Assembly: GCA_026260175.1 (NCBI GenBank)
Contig: JAKCWW010000283.1
Location: 30,187-94,186, forward strand
Reading direction: 5' to 3'
Source: Reticulitermes lucifugus
Lineage: Eukaryota > Arthropoda > Insecta > Blattodea > Rhinotermitidae
DNA length: 64,000 nt
The notes under the pieces: model-generated
Database searches by the model: none
The model's input: only the letters and a program-made list of their open reading frames with translations
Told to the model about the DNA's origin: nothing
Shown: piece after piece, positions 9,946 through 22,129 of the stretch
Position numbering within the stretch: position 1 is the stretch's first letter
How the letters are laid out: every line of letters begins with the position of its first letter
Translations under genes and position numbers: made by a program

Positions 9946-12900
9946 GTAAGCCTTATGTGGTTAAATGGAGTCGGGTGGAAAAATTTAATTCCGTAGACAG
10001 GTTGACTGACCAGTGATCCATGTCGTAAAAATTGACAAGTTGTATCCTGCCATTCACTGACAAAACGGGAATTGTCTGTGTAGGCATGTAAAGCCGGACT
10101 GTGACATTTGTACTAAACAATAAGCCTCATTTCAATATGATTTAAATAAAACAAATATTTTAGTTAGAGCTGTCAGTTGATATTTGGAACATCTGATAAT
10201 ATAGCGGTTCGATAAAAATTTGCGACCAAACAAAACAGTAGCATAATCTAAACCCTCCAAATTAACATGTGGTAATCAAAATAAAGTAGAAAAATTAAGA
10301 ATCTACTGCAGTAAGGAGATAAAAAAGAGAAGGATGTCTCAGCGATATAAATCCCGTTCCTTAAAAGAGTGATATAATGAGATATGAGGGAAGGTAACCG
10401 TGTTGGAGTGAAATGTGGCGTTACTTCATAGAAATCAGCACTTTCTTCCATCTAGGATAAGGAGTCAATTTTTTCCCCGAAACTTTGGACTTCGGGAAAA
10501 TAACCCGGCGCTAAAATTTACGGTTAAGTGATATCTCCGTAAAAACGAGAACACGATGAATGTCACGTTATTTTAATGGGGAAAATTTTACTTGGTTATG
10601 ATTTTAAGTATTGTTGTTAACACGGTTTCAATAATGCCTTCTCTAAAATTATTTAATCTTCTTTGGAGAAAATGGTAATTTGTAATTTGCAGCTTTCACT
10701 CTAATAATAATAATAATAATAATAATAATGTTAAGAATACAGAAATGCGATTTCCACCTCCCTCGAGCATTGTGAGCACGTTTTTAGAAGAAGAATTGCA
10801 AAGTTCATACTTGATGTTCATCGTGTCAACCGACTAACGAACGTTTATATACGTGACGTACGTAAAGTGTGGTTTTCTCAGAAAATTTGAAATTTTTTTT
10901 CACAAAACACGGCAGAATATTTTGAATGTGAAGGATATTTCAATATTAGTAGACATAGACATAGGCCTATTTCCGCGACACCATTTTCAACAAGTTTCGT
11001 AATAATGAACAAGAATTTTAAATTTCTCAATTAAAGTTGTATTGTTTAGCCGAAAATTAGATTTAAACTTTTTGAGGCTTTTTTATGTAGATTGTAATGG
11101 GGTACATTTTGAAGAGTGTTGGCCTGCTTTACGATGAGAGTATTGAAGAAAATTTGAATTTCCGAAAATATTCACACATTTTCGTTTAAAATATAAAACT
11201 CAAAAATTGTTTAGCGCACTGGTGTGTGTGTTGGGCCAACTAATTTATTTTTATTTTTCAGTAACAATACATTTTACCGACAGGATGAAATTAATTATGA
11301 TTTTCCTTTCTTAGACAATACGACCATCCTTTGTATGGAATATTCGAAAGATTTTCTTGGAGGAAATATCAGAAATTTTAGAATTATGTATAAGATTTTG
11401 CTTGCCTGTAGTTCCTTAAAATGAGTATTTCTTTTGGACAAGAAGCGTGTCTTCAACCATTTATTCTGGTTACGACTTAATATAGTATAGTTTCAGCTAA
11501 ATGTATTCAGTAATCGATCACTAGAGCTGTCCGAAACGAATTTTGATACCCACGTTTAAAGGAATTTTCAGCTTCTGGAATGTTCTTGTAAATAGCATGT
11601 TCACAGTCGGAGACTAAGGGACCATGTCCAAGAAGTGCATGGATTTTCTAGTATCTTCTAGTAGCTCAAAAGGCAGTTCATTAAGGCCGGATAACAAGGC
11701 CGGTCTTTCCCTAAAGCCTCACAGCAACTACTAATTCCGTTATTAACCCTTTAATGCGAAGTCTTAAGTACCAGATGCTGTAAAAATGAAAAAGGACGTT
11801 AGGAATTTTATACACTGTGTAGGTTTGTGATTCGTTTTATTAGCAAGTTTACTGGTTGTCATTTGTTTCAAATAATACAGTGTGTTTTTTTGTGATGTAG
11901 AAAATGAATTTTTATATGATGTGTAATATTTAAACAAAATCTATTCTTCGAATTGTTGGTGGAAATATTGTAAAAATATAGTGGCGATAGCAAAATAATA
12001 TTAACAAACCCTCTTTATAAGTTACCAGAAACGACAGCTTGTTCAAACTTACAGGATGGGGTGAAAAGTCTTTCGTATCACAATATAAATAAGGGAGGGA
12101 AATTTTGTTCCATTCTGTAACAAAATTTGCCTTGTATAAATAAGTCATTAGGCCATGAACAATTAGTGTTGTAGGAACAGGCCTGTAAGTTAATTCGTTT
12201 GAGTAGTTTGTGTAATGTTTAGCCCCATTCTCTGGGGTTCTGTTTGTACTTCCAGAGCTGCATAGATAAGGGGAACCGGCCGTCCCCAGTCTCCGTCTAA
12301 CTGAGGGAGAATATTACATAAACGTAGTCGTGATGAAGTCTGATTCAGTCCGAGTGTCACTGGAGCGCGATGAAGTGTTACACAATAGAATCTGACTAAA
12401 ACTGAACTTATATTAGGCCGAAACGTGTATTTATTGGAAATAACACAATCAACCTTACGTAATATAAATATTTTAGATGTAAATTTTTAACCTGAAAATG
12501 ACAATTTTTAATGTTTTTTACACATTGGTATTAATAATTTGAGCCCACAGAACGGAATGTTTGCGAAACGATAAGCCCATTTCATATTCTCGATTTTCGA
12601 ATTTCGGCCCAGAGACTTCTTGTCCTCATTGATATTTGTCTGACTTTTCCTCAGTTCGGAAAGAAAATACTGTGATAACAGCTTGAAATGGGCCACGATC
12701 ACTTCCTTCTAAATCCAGCTCCATATCATTCACAAACATTGCAATTATGGAAACGACTTACACCTGCCAAGAAGCGTCTTCAACAAGGCGAGCAGTAACA
12801 GACAGACACTATTCTAGAAACAGTCCTATACCAGGCCTGAATGTTAATATACTCTTTCTGTGATTATAGAATGGTGTATGGACCTAAGAGGAGGGACGTA

Positions 12901-14542
12901 ATTGGACGATTTTTACGTAAAACAAAACTTTGTGTCGTCGTTTGTATTCAGGGTAGCGAAACAAAGGTAACTGAGATGGGATGGATGTTCTTGTCATTTT
13001 GCATGAGGGAAAAAAGAAATATCTATGAACTACTTTTGGGGAAAACGCTCCGAAAGCGGTAACTTGGAAGAAAAAATTGATGATAGAAAACAGTAAAACG
13101 GATTTTAGTAAATTTAGTCGTGAGTTTGGAAGGTGGATGAAACTGGCTCAGAATCGCTTTTAATGTAGGATTTTTACTTTAGCAGTGTTGAATCTGAAAT
13201 TTGAACTCCCAGAATTTAGGCCTGTAGTCGATTGTATTTGACGTGTTTATTCTGTTGAGAAGAAAAATTACTCTCATGTAGTTGGTTATTTATTTCGTTA
13301 AATGTAAAGGCTAGTGGCCAGTGTTTTGAGTTATATATTTGGAGCTTTGCTCTAACCATTACGTCGCAGTGAAAGCAATGGGGCTTTTGGCTTAATCTTT
13401 CCGATCCGTACCCACAAGTGCCACGAAACAAGTGCGAGCAACTGATAACAAGTACTAAAAGCCTTTTGTTAAACACGCAAAAACAGACGTACTCATAACG
13501 CAAGAAACGGAAGCCTGATTTAAAAAAAGTACATTTGTTAATTTAGGTATTTATCAGTTTATAATGAGTATAGCCAAAAGTATTTCCGAAAACTAAATTC
13601 ATCTGCTGGAGAGATGTATTTGAGTAAGAGGAACAAGTTTATTCTTGAGAAGAAAGTAATATTTTGGCTCTTCAGGAATTTCCAAACCTTTGATGGGACC
13701 CCTAAAATCACTACCAGTTTCAGAAATGCCAATCTATCCTGAGCGAATTGATTCCAGTTTATATCCTCAGAACTTAAGATAGATTTAAATGTTACCTTCA
13801 ATCTTGGCACAGGTTTTTTATTCTCTTCAGGATTTCGGAGTGACATTTCGTCCACATTTTTATCTGTCCCACTCCTGTTACACATCCCAACCAAGATAAA
13901 CCTTTACTTTATCGTCTTAGTAATAATACTTATTCACGTTTCTCATGTCCTGTTTCCACACTCTCATGTTATTAATATGCTGACGTTCAAACATTCGTTT
14001 CAAAATTTTGTTCTCAAACACCCTCTAACGTGTCTGTCTTTACGGTGTGAGATAAGGTTTGGCACCCACACTGCGAGAAGCGTGAAACTGCCTTTTACTG
14101 TATTTGAATCTTTATATTTATGGATAGCAGAGGGGAAGACGAAAGTATTTTGCAATGAATAAGAGTAAGCATTCTCCAAATTTAATCTGATCTCAATTAC
14201 TTTCTGAATGTAATTTTTATATGTTACTGTGCAAAATATTTTAAAGATACAATATTTTAAAAGACTTTTGTAGCTATTTTTATAGTATGGTTTTTCCATA
14301 TTTTGATAACGGTGCTTAGTTTACTGTGAGTCTACATGTGCATCAGCCCCGTTTCGTTCTAATTCTATGTCACTTCCTTTGTCCTTTCTAATGGCAATTT
14401 CTAAAGCGAAGCTGGGAAAAATGGCAACAAGGCATTTCCTTTCTTCAGACCATTCTTAACAATAAATATATGCACGTCAGTAAAATGTCTGATAAGAATA
14501 TTGTACAGTATTTCTGTCGCCAGTCACAGGATTTTACAAGGT
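9946..14542 (+). other. Presumed intron sequence, no repeat family recognised except a trinucleotide run
   Basis: AT-rich DNA follows the donor at 9945. Apart from (ATA)n at 10702-10729 I see no recognisable element, exon or RNA gene. ATTAACCCTTTAATG near 11743 resembles a piggyBac-MITE end, but no partner was found. Confidence 0.5.
10702..10729. repeat. (TAA)n microsatellite
   Basis: About nine TAA/ATA units in a row. Confidence 0.9.
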
Positions 14543-14730
14543 ACAATAGAACTCGGTTATAACGTCATGAAAGGGACTGAATATTTTATGTCGTTATAAA
14601 CGAGTGTTGTTATAAACAAGCAGAATATTTATGGTTAAACAGTGATGAATTAATTGGTGCCAAAGAATATCTGACGCCATAGACGAGGTGTCGTATAAAC
14701 CGATGTCGTTATAACCGGGTTCGATTTTGT
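14543..14730. mobile_element. pogo/Tigger-like MITE
   Basis: The ends are inverted repeats. ACAATAGAACTCGGTTATAA is on the left; on the right, TTATAACCGGGTTCGATTTTGT is the reverse complement with few differences. Internally, GTCGTTATAAACGAGTG and CGAGGTGTCGTATAAACCG are further inverted or tandem copies of the same end. The roughly 188-bp length, the ends and the TA next to the left end fit a non-autonomous Tc1/pogo-group element. Confidence 0.7.
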
Positions 14731-14742
14731 TTAAGTAAATGA

Positions 14743-14941
14743 GCCGGTCTCAATGACCGCGTGGTTTAAGGCGTGGGCCTGCAGCAGCTCGCTTGCTGAG
14801 GTTGCTGGTTCGAATCCCGCCGGGGGCATGGCTGTCTGTCTCTTGTCAGTGTTGTATGTTGTCAGGTAGGAATCTCTGAGTCGGGTTGATCACTCGTCTA
14901 GAGCAGTCCTACCGACTTTGATGTGTCTGAGTGTGACTAAG
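14743..14941 (+). repeat. SINE family S1, 3'-truncated
   Basis: The head is GCCGGTCTCAATGACCGCGT with GGTTTAAGGCGTGGG, and the B box is TGGTTCGAATCCCGCCGGGG. The conserved body includes GTCGGGTTGATCACTCGTCT and GTGTCTGAGTGTGA. The usual tail (ATGAGGAGGCCCTGG onward) is absent. It starts 13 bases after the MITE at 14543-14730. Confidence 0.85.
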
Positions 14942-15389
14942 TTGAGAAATCAAAATCTTCGTGTATATTGGCTTGATGAACGCATGTGTGTGAACTATTT
15001 AAACATGCGTCAGTCTACTGTTGCTTTAGCACAATAAACCTCACTGCATAGTGACTTTTTGCAATGCCAATTCGATTATGTTCATGGGAATAAATTGGAA
15101 CATTTATTTGCGAAGCGCGAAAATTTAGATTTTACGCCGTCTGCCAAACGCGCTCTTGTTCCACACGTAAACGAAGATTACTTTTAAAAAGCTAAAGATG
15201 GTTTCACTGTAGTCTCTGTATTTGTATAACCAAAGTGGCTTGGTTTACTCAGAGTGTAACAATAGAAATTTACAACTCAACTGTCATCACGTAATTTCTT
15301 CTTCTTGCCTCTTTACACCAATATTCTTCTCGCCGAACTCCATGCTCATAAGTGCATATCATTACATTTTACCTTTGTATGATTTTTTT

Positions 15390-15522
15390 TTACTTCGACT
15401 TCCACGGCCGTGTTCCCCTATCCGCGTAAATTCCATAAGATATGAAATTCATCCAACGCGGATTAGGCGAATGGGCCGCTTTCAATGAAAGTATTCTTCG
15501 CTTTTGACGAGGGTTTACTGTA
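15390..15522. mobile_element. Possible pogo-type MITE fragment
   Basis: The right end CGAGGGTTTACTGTA matches the CAGTnAAACC type inverted, and the same end type (GGTTTCACTGTA) occurs at 15200-15211. Left ends were not identified, so this may be one or two broken copies. Confidence 0.3.
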
Positions 15523-15529
15523 GTCTTAT

Positions 15530-18090
15530 TAAGCGTTTCGAATGTGCCATCCAGGCAAGAAGTCGTGACCCTTTGCAGGACGTCAGTTTATTAACGCGTG
15601 TTAAGGAAGGACGCGGGAACGTTAAAAATGATACGAGGTATTGACTACGTTCTAACACCGGATTGTTCATTGTAAATTATTTTTCTGTGACTGAAACTCT
15701 TTTAGTCTAGTTTATATCGCAAAATTGGACAAGCTAGTTTTTACCTATATATCCACCCTCTTTAATAACAAGCAGTTCTGTACTTTGTCCATAGAACTGC
15801 TTAGCTGTCTCTTTATTTATTTTAAAATTCCCAAAATAAATTCCGATTATTTCCCTTAGCAGCAATGAAAGAACTTCCTAGTTGGAACGCGGCTTTTCTT
15901 CAGAGAGGTAAAGCTGTATATTTAGATACAAATGCCTCAATTTAAGACTTTTGAGTTTCGTGTCCTTAAGTCAGTCTCTCGCATAGAAATTACAAAATAA
16001 ATAAACCTTATAACGCAAACAATATCAAATAAAATATAGGTTTGTGCGTGTAAATCATTTATGACAGAGTGTAGGAGGAATTGTTTATCTAGAGGGCCCA
16101 TTTCTTACCGTAATCTCCTGTTCTCAGAATATCCAGAATTGTTTGCATTTCAGTCACAATTATCGTCGTGTTTACAATCAAAATTTTAAGAAAATTTGTA
16201 AGACAGAAAGTTCTAATGGATTTATTTCCAGGCAGTATATAGTTGTGACATGTACAGTGTGTTGCATTCAACGTATTCTCAGTCTATTCAAAAACGACTA
16301 AACATTAATTCCAATGTTTTGTGGGGTTAAAGTTTTGATTTTCATTATAATTAAACAAATCTGAAACTTGTGTGTGTGCATAATTAAATTAATATTTTCC
16401 GTACATCCTTCTGTTCGGTTTGAAACCTTCTATGGCAGATATAAATTATTCACTTGTCATAAAGAAGCGTTTCTTAGAGTGCTCCATAATCTTATCTCTT
16501 ATTTTATCTGACAACTATCTCTTCTTACTCCCCACCACTATTCCACAGCACGTGTGAGTTGTCGGCGAAGCGGGAAAGTTTTATACGATAAATGAGCCAA
16601 CAGGAATTTTATGTGAAAATCGATAGTTGCCAGATAAAATAATGTCCATATACAACGCCATAAACATAGATTCCCACCTATAGACACAGCCTTGAGCTTG
16701 TTACGTCCCTCTTAATAAGTATTATTTTAATGCCTTCCTAGATATTTCGGATTTTAAAACAGAATTTATTTCCATAATTCCATTATAAACATTTCTGATT
16801 TTCCTCATTCGATGTTTTCCAATATGTACTAAATTGTAGATCTATTTCACTACCGAAACAATACAGGTCACAACAGCATCAAATCCTCGCCTTAGAGTAT
16901 CATCCCCTCCCCATTTATCTTACCTTATAAATATTTTTCTGCGCACATCATTTTCATTTACTTCCTTAATTATGTTATTCTCACTAATTAAAAAATTGCC
17001 TTAAAACCCAGTACAAAATATTATGCCCTCTCTAACTTTTATCATCGTTACTCGGCAAGTAAGAAATCAGAACAAAAACAATTTTTTGTAAGCGGTATAA
17101 TATTTACATTTGGATCCTATAAGTTACTTTCGTATGAAAAGACTATTAAATAATTCGTAAGAGTTTACTCTAAAAATGGATAAAATTTTATTAAGGTTTC
17201 GAAAGCTTGGACTTATTCATTGTGTTTCCACTTCCTGATAAATAAGTTTGGTCTGTATGACAATCAGTCCACCTTATCAGAACAAGGGGCACAACGGTTG
17301 TAACAACCATAATTACAATAAACTGAAATATTTAGGTGAGATAGGAAATTATTTTCTTGGTACTTGGTGCAGGGGTTTGAATCACACTTATGTGAAGAAT
17401 ATTGCCTTTCTGTTGAAGGCTTATCGGTGACGTCCTGGAACAGCAAAGGCCTTATGATTACCTTCCGTCCAAGACGTCACGCTGTGGTCTTAATGCAAAG
17501 AATTCCGGTCAGGGAAATTTTCAGTTATTATATTAATTTCATCAGTAGTGATTATAACAGTCACGGTTAAACCTGTTTTCATTTTTGCTACCATATTGCA
17601 AAATCAATGCAATTTCTCTGCGATTCCGAATATAAAACAATTGAAGATGGACGTTCATCTAATTTACGTATAATACTTTAGTTCCTACATCACAGAGAAC
17701 AAAATACGTGCCCACTATTAAGACCAGTACAGAGAAATATTAGTTGTTTGTTGTGATAATCCTAAGAAAATGTGGAAACACGGCTTAAACGAAATGCAAT
17801 GTCTTGTAACGTTAGCGATTGGCGCATACAGTTAAAAATATGCTTTAAAAGGTTAATATTTGACTGCCATTAAATGCACAGTTCTTTCCCGTGGTTCTGT
17901 TTGTCGTTCATGTTGGTTCTGTTCAAAAAGCGCTCTTGACTGATCAGTAATGGTTTAAATTTATCATCAGCAGAGGGTATCATTATTCGAATTAAGCAGT
18001 TAAACGACATGGACAATAAGTTGGCTTGGGATAGTCTTAAAATAATACTTGATAGAATTTCTGTGGTGGCCTAGGATGTGTTTTAGTAAA
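15530..18090. other. AT-rich non-coding stretch
   Basis: Nothing is recognised except the inverted repeat at 16499-16642. Frames are short and without motifs. Confidence 0.55.
16499..16642. repeat. Inverted-repeat pair, probable MITE
   Basis: TTATTTTATCTGACAACTATC at 16499-16519 is matched inverted at 16622-16642, with 20 of 21 bases agreeing. The interior is 102 bases and has no coding content. Family unknown. Confidence 0.6.
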
Positions 18091-18094
18091 TGGT

Positions 18095-18262
18095 AAAAGG
18101 TAAAGCAATCCCATTACAGGCCTGGACAGGCCCTTAGGGTTCCAGGAGGCTAAGGCTGCCAGATTTCTAGACAATCGGCACATGAAGTTGGTAAGGTTGT
18201 CAGCCCTACGCACCGGTCGCCTTTACCCCCAGGAAATACTCCTGGTAGGGCTTTTGTAACTT
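18095..18262 (-). repeat. SINE family S3 variant, degraded
   Basis: On the minus strand it carries CAGGAGTATTTCCTGGGGGT followed by AAAGGCGACCGG, and it ends near GCCTGTAATGGGATTGC. This matches the order of S3 copies (TTTCCGGGGGTAAAGCGGC, then GCATGTAATGGGA). The middle is more diverged than in other copies, so it may be a subfamily. Confidence 0.55.
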
Positions 18263-19880
18263 ATCCTAAATTAGATTAGTTCTAACGCATTTTTAATAAC
18301 TGTCAAATGAGTTTACAACTTGCTGAATGTCTCTGTTGGGTTAATTGTGCTTGAATTACAGTCAGTTTTTACAAAAGTCTATATGTACCTTAATATAATA
18401 TGCGGTATGTATATTAAAGAAAAGTTTTTTATAGTTTCGTAATAATCGTCGGTTTAAAATCCATAATCAACTCTCAACTCTGTAACTAAATTGTAGCTTT
18501 CGTTCTTTCCTAAAGTTTTCTTGTCCCCGGCTGAATAATCACATGTATGCGACAGTATTTATCCTCTGTTATCGACAACAAAAAAGACGGGGTAATTGAC
18601 CGACACGTTACGTTACAGATGACATTAATTTTGTGGAAGAGAATTTGAAGAACTCAACCTTCAGCCCGGGGCAATGCAAGCAGGTAGAGAACGCGAAAAG
18701 TAAACTTAACTTTGCACTACCCTTAGTTTATGAGGTTTCTTTTTATTCTCTTCATTTAATAAGGGGGTTGTCTGTAACAACTAACGAGCGAAAATTACAC
18801 AATTATTTTATTAATCACTTATGTTTCTGGTCTAAAAATTTTACTAAATCAAGACAAATAGTGTGATAGGGTTTGTAGCAAGATATACGAAAACTGAGGA
18901 ATTAACTTACAAAATTTGGACATAAAATCTCCCTTTTTATACTGAGACACCCTATGTCAAGTGAAATGAAATATTTCAGAATGTATCAAGAGATGGACTT
19001 TTGTAAACACTGTGATGATGACTCTTCGTGTTTCTTGATCAATTACATAAGGTGCCAGTTTTTAAGGAAGATAACTGTAAAATTAATTTGGTATATTTAT
19101 GGGGTGTCAGTCACATAACCACAAAGCCTGTACCCTTTTCATGTTTCAACGGGCATTTGAGTCCGCAAAGTCCATGGAAGGGTGGTTGAAGGCGAACGTG
19201 TGCTGAACACGAACTGGACAACAGATTACTGCAGTCTATGTGTAAGCTGAATCTTACTATGATTACAGAATTGGGGTTTGTAGCGCAGATTGTCCCAGTA
19301 CCCCGATAGAGCGCGTCCAGCAACAACATGAAGGTCTGATTACCGACTGTTTTGAACCGTCTTACAATAAAAATAAATTATATTGCGTAATTCTAAATTT
19401 TAGTTTTGCTCTTGAAATAATGTCAGTCTCTTCACCACAGAATCTTTTTTAAATGAATTTTTGTGTTAACAGTAGTTTTACGTTATTTCGAACTTTTCGC
19501 TGAAGGATATGGCCGTATTTATGGCAAGGAAGAATGGGAAATAATTTCCAAGTACTGGCTGCATACACGGTACATACGTCACAAGATTCAGAAACAGAAA
19601 GAGAGAGATTAGTTGAGGTTATCTTTCATTTGCTTCAATGTTTCTTGTGAGATTTACGTCAGGAAGGTTCTTTAAACGATGAAAATAATTGTAATCGTAA
19701 ACTAAGTGTCTGAAATGTAAGAATTAAAACATAAAAAATATATTTTACCTGTTCTTTGTATGGATGTAATACTTGGACTATAACGTGATGGTGGTAACTC
19801 AGACTGAAAGTGACTGAGAACATTTAGATACAAGATAGTAGATGTAAGAGAAGAAAGAAAAGACTACATAATGAGGAACC
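18263..19880. other. AT-rich non-coding stretch
   Basis: No exon or repeat family is recognised. A modest GC rise at 19110-19330 leaves the minus strand open for 72 codons, but nothing in it is recognisable. Confidence 0.5.
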
Positions 19881-19884
19881 AACT

Positions 19885-20000
19885 ACATGTATTACTAGGG
19901 CGATGAGATGGACAGGGCAATAAAATTTTTGTCGGAAATCCTGAAAGGATGAAACCAAGTGGAAGACTTAGGCGAGATGGGAGGAAAGTATTAAAATAAA
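19885..20000 (+). pseudogene. Degraded non-LTR retrotransposon 3' coding end
   Basis: One frame gives AMRWTGQ, and a shifted frame gives a counterpart of LVGNPEG-KPSGRLRR. These correspond to the RMRWAGHVAR and GKP-GKRPLGRPRRRW strings found near the C-terminus of jockey/RTE-like reverse transcriptase proteins in insects. The cleaner copy at 59331 shows the same order. It has stop codons and frameshifts. Confidence 0.5.
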
Positions 20001-20059
20001 TAGTAATAAAATACAGTGGAAAATTGTGGACTGTATCCTTTTGGCTTTAAATTATAACA

Positions 20060-20158
20060 TCCTGTTGCAAACACGAAGACAAACAGCCGGGTTCCATAAA
20101 ATGCTGGGTACGTCTTGACTAGCTCCAGTCCTATTAATTCCTCAAGAAGAATTGGAGA
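20060..20158 (-). mobile_element. Fragment of a repeat encoding LVKTYPAFYGTR
   Basis: The minus strand reads SPILLEELIGLELVKTYPAF, then YGTRLFVFVFATG. The string (L/K)xxPAFYGTRRF(I/V)xVF is one I recall as very common in cockroach and termite predicted proteins, where it marks a dispersed repeat and not a real protein. Stops follow soon after. Recognition is from memory. Confidence 0.5.
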
Positions 20159-20941
20159 TAGTCGGGTCGGCTTCGAAAAAGGCATGTTTTATTATAAGAC
20201 AAATTACGTGCGGTCGCGATTTTCTTAAAATGAGGACGGATTATGTCCCATATAGGATTGACTGGCTGGTTCTTTGCTGTAGCTGCTTTACTTATAGCTA
20301 ACGGTGTGTAGATTCCTCTTCCGTCTGCACTTCGGAACACTCAGTGACAGATCGGTCAACCGTCGTTAAGGGCAGCATATAACCAAAGAGCAGATCCACA
20401 CAAACGCTGCGAAGAAATTATTACAGTAGTAGTTATATTGTACTGTAATTATTAACTCGTTGGTTATTGTAAAATGCCAAAAAGAATTTTTTGTCGAAAT
20501 CGCGAAGTAATTTCTGATGCGGTCAATGTGTTCCAAATGATGGGCTGAAGAAAAGATTCTATCTCACCATTTATGCCTTCATTGAGCCACTTCATGCTAA
20601 CAAGGTGTAGAATTTCAAAGGAAACATCGTGTTGTTAAAAGCATTAGATTTGGCAATCCCACAGTTAAGGTCGCCTTAAGGATGTGTGGCCAGTGGAAAT
20701 GGCACGTTGAATTAAGTCTGATATACACTAGACCTGTCGCCCATGTTGTAGGCCTGTTTTCTTCCACGGCCGAAATTGATTTTCAGTTTAAAAATAACGT
20801 AAATGATTGTACGAAAATTTTATTAAACATAATTAATATTCAGCGCGTTCCTTACTACGCACGAAATAACCCACTTTGAAACACTGAATCTTCTAATCTG
20901 GATTTAAATGCTTGAGAAACTCAGCGAAAGAAAAGATTGCG

Positions 20942-21284
20942 AATAATAATAATAATAATAATAATAATAACCATGACTCGACAGCCCTATGTGGGCTTGG
21001 GCCTCCTCTTTCCGAGGTTACTTGGCCTTGTGCATTTGTGGCAGTGAGTGACCAGCCCACTGGCCGCGCTGTTCGACTCAATCCTGNNNNNNNNNNNNNN
21101 NNNNNNNNNNNNNNNNNNNNNNNNNNNNNNNNNNNNTCTTTTACATGCCGTAAATCTACGACATGGGACCGACGGCTTTACTTCCACTCCGAAGGAAGTA
21201 GTGCTCCGGATTTTTATCACCCTTAAAATTCCACCTTGGGTCCAGTGGCGAGCACGCTAACCACTAGTCCACTGAGGTCGACTG
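20942..21284 (-). repeat. SINE family S2 (Asp/Glu-tRNA-like head) with (AAT)n tail and assembly gap
   Basis: Minus-strand head: GTCGACCTCAGTGGACTAGT then GGTTAGCGTGCTCGCC, close to the A-box half of Asp/Glu-type tRNAs. The body reads TAAAAATCCGGAGCACTACT and GTCCCATGTCGTAGATTTAC. The 3' end is an (AAT)n run at 20942-20970. An N run (21087-21136) interrupts the body, so length and the B box cannot be judged. Confidence 0.7.
21087..21136. other. Assembly gap (50 N) inside SINE S2
   Basis: Exactly 50 N, probably a default gap length. Frames crossing it are artefacts. Confidence 0.95.
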
Positions 21285-21414
21285 AACGATTGCGAATACC
21301 TCTCAATAATGTAAGTCTTCAAAAGTTTGAAAATCGCGGTAACTTACGTTACAATGGAGTAATTCAGATAAGGTCTTTTTAAATAGGAACTAGGCTGGGA
21401 CGAGTTGAAAGCAC

Positions 21415-21545
21415 GGCCGTCATATAGCTCAGGCAATCCGGCTTCCGTGTTCCATCTTCCGTATTCAACCCCAAAAAACCCGTGTGGTTTTTTTTCTTTT
21501 TTTGGATAAGTGGCACTGGGCCAGATGTCTCTCTGACTGCTTCAC
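21415..21545 (+). repeat. Possible tRNA-derived SINE fragment
   Basis: GTCATATAGCTCAGGCAATC is A-box-like. It is followed about 30 bases on by GTTCCATCTTCCGTATTCAA and a T-rich run, then AAGTGGCACTGGGCCAG. No second copy occurs in the window, so the call is weak. Confidence 0.25.
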
Positions 21546-21940
21546 GTTTTTGTTTTCTTCAAACCAACAATGGACCCTGAAATGAGCGACAGGCCTGACC
21601 TGCTAGCAAATTTCTACAGCTTTAAACCTCAGTTAGGTCTTCACGGTGACATTTCGAGTAAGTTTCTAATTTATGGCACAAAGTTTCCGTGGAACGTTTA
21701 CTACTCAACTGGCCAAAAATTTTATATTTTGAAGGAACTTCAAGGTTACTTATCGTGCCCACAAGAACACTTTATTAGACGCCATATAGACTGTTTTATT
21801 CAGCCCATCTTCACCCGTACTTCTATTGGACCATTTTCACATTATCCTTCCTTTGCATCTAGGTTTACCACATCCCCTGAGTTTTCCAAACGAATATTTT
21901 ATGTTTTATATTGTATTCACCGTGCATTTTTCTTAACAAA

Positions 21941-22122
21941 TCACAAATTACACACCAACTAAATGCACTATATTTTCACTTTTTATTCTTTAACCCCTAC
22001 ATATGTTTCAGCCCTACGATTACGAGCCCCCTGAAGATGGCCTTGTAAGGGCTGAAACATAAGTAGGGGTTAAAGAATAATAAGTGAAAATATAGTGCAT
22101 TTCTTTGGCGTGTAATTTGTGA
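21941..22122. mobile_element. Palindromic foldback element F1
   Basis: The two arms meet almost at the centre. Outer ends: TCACAAATTACACACC on the left and GGCGTGTAATTTGTGA on the right. Next: AAATGCACTATATTTTCACT against AGTGAAAATATAGTGCATTT. Then TTAACCCCTACATATGTTTC against GAAACATAAGTAGGGGTTAA. The right arm has the module CTGAAGATGGCC-loop-GGGCTGAAAC (22031-22058). CACCGTGCAT lies just upstream (21919), as it does upstream of F2 and, with T for the first C, of F3. Confidence 0.85.
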
Positions 22123-22129
22123 ATATTTT

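Noticed and set aside
21570-21962. 130-codon frame as a gene
   Set aside because: AT-rich codon content, no recognisable motif, and its end runs into the F1 foldback element.
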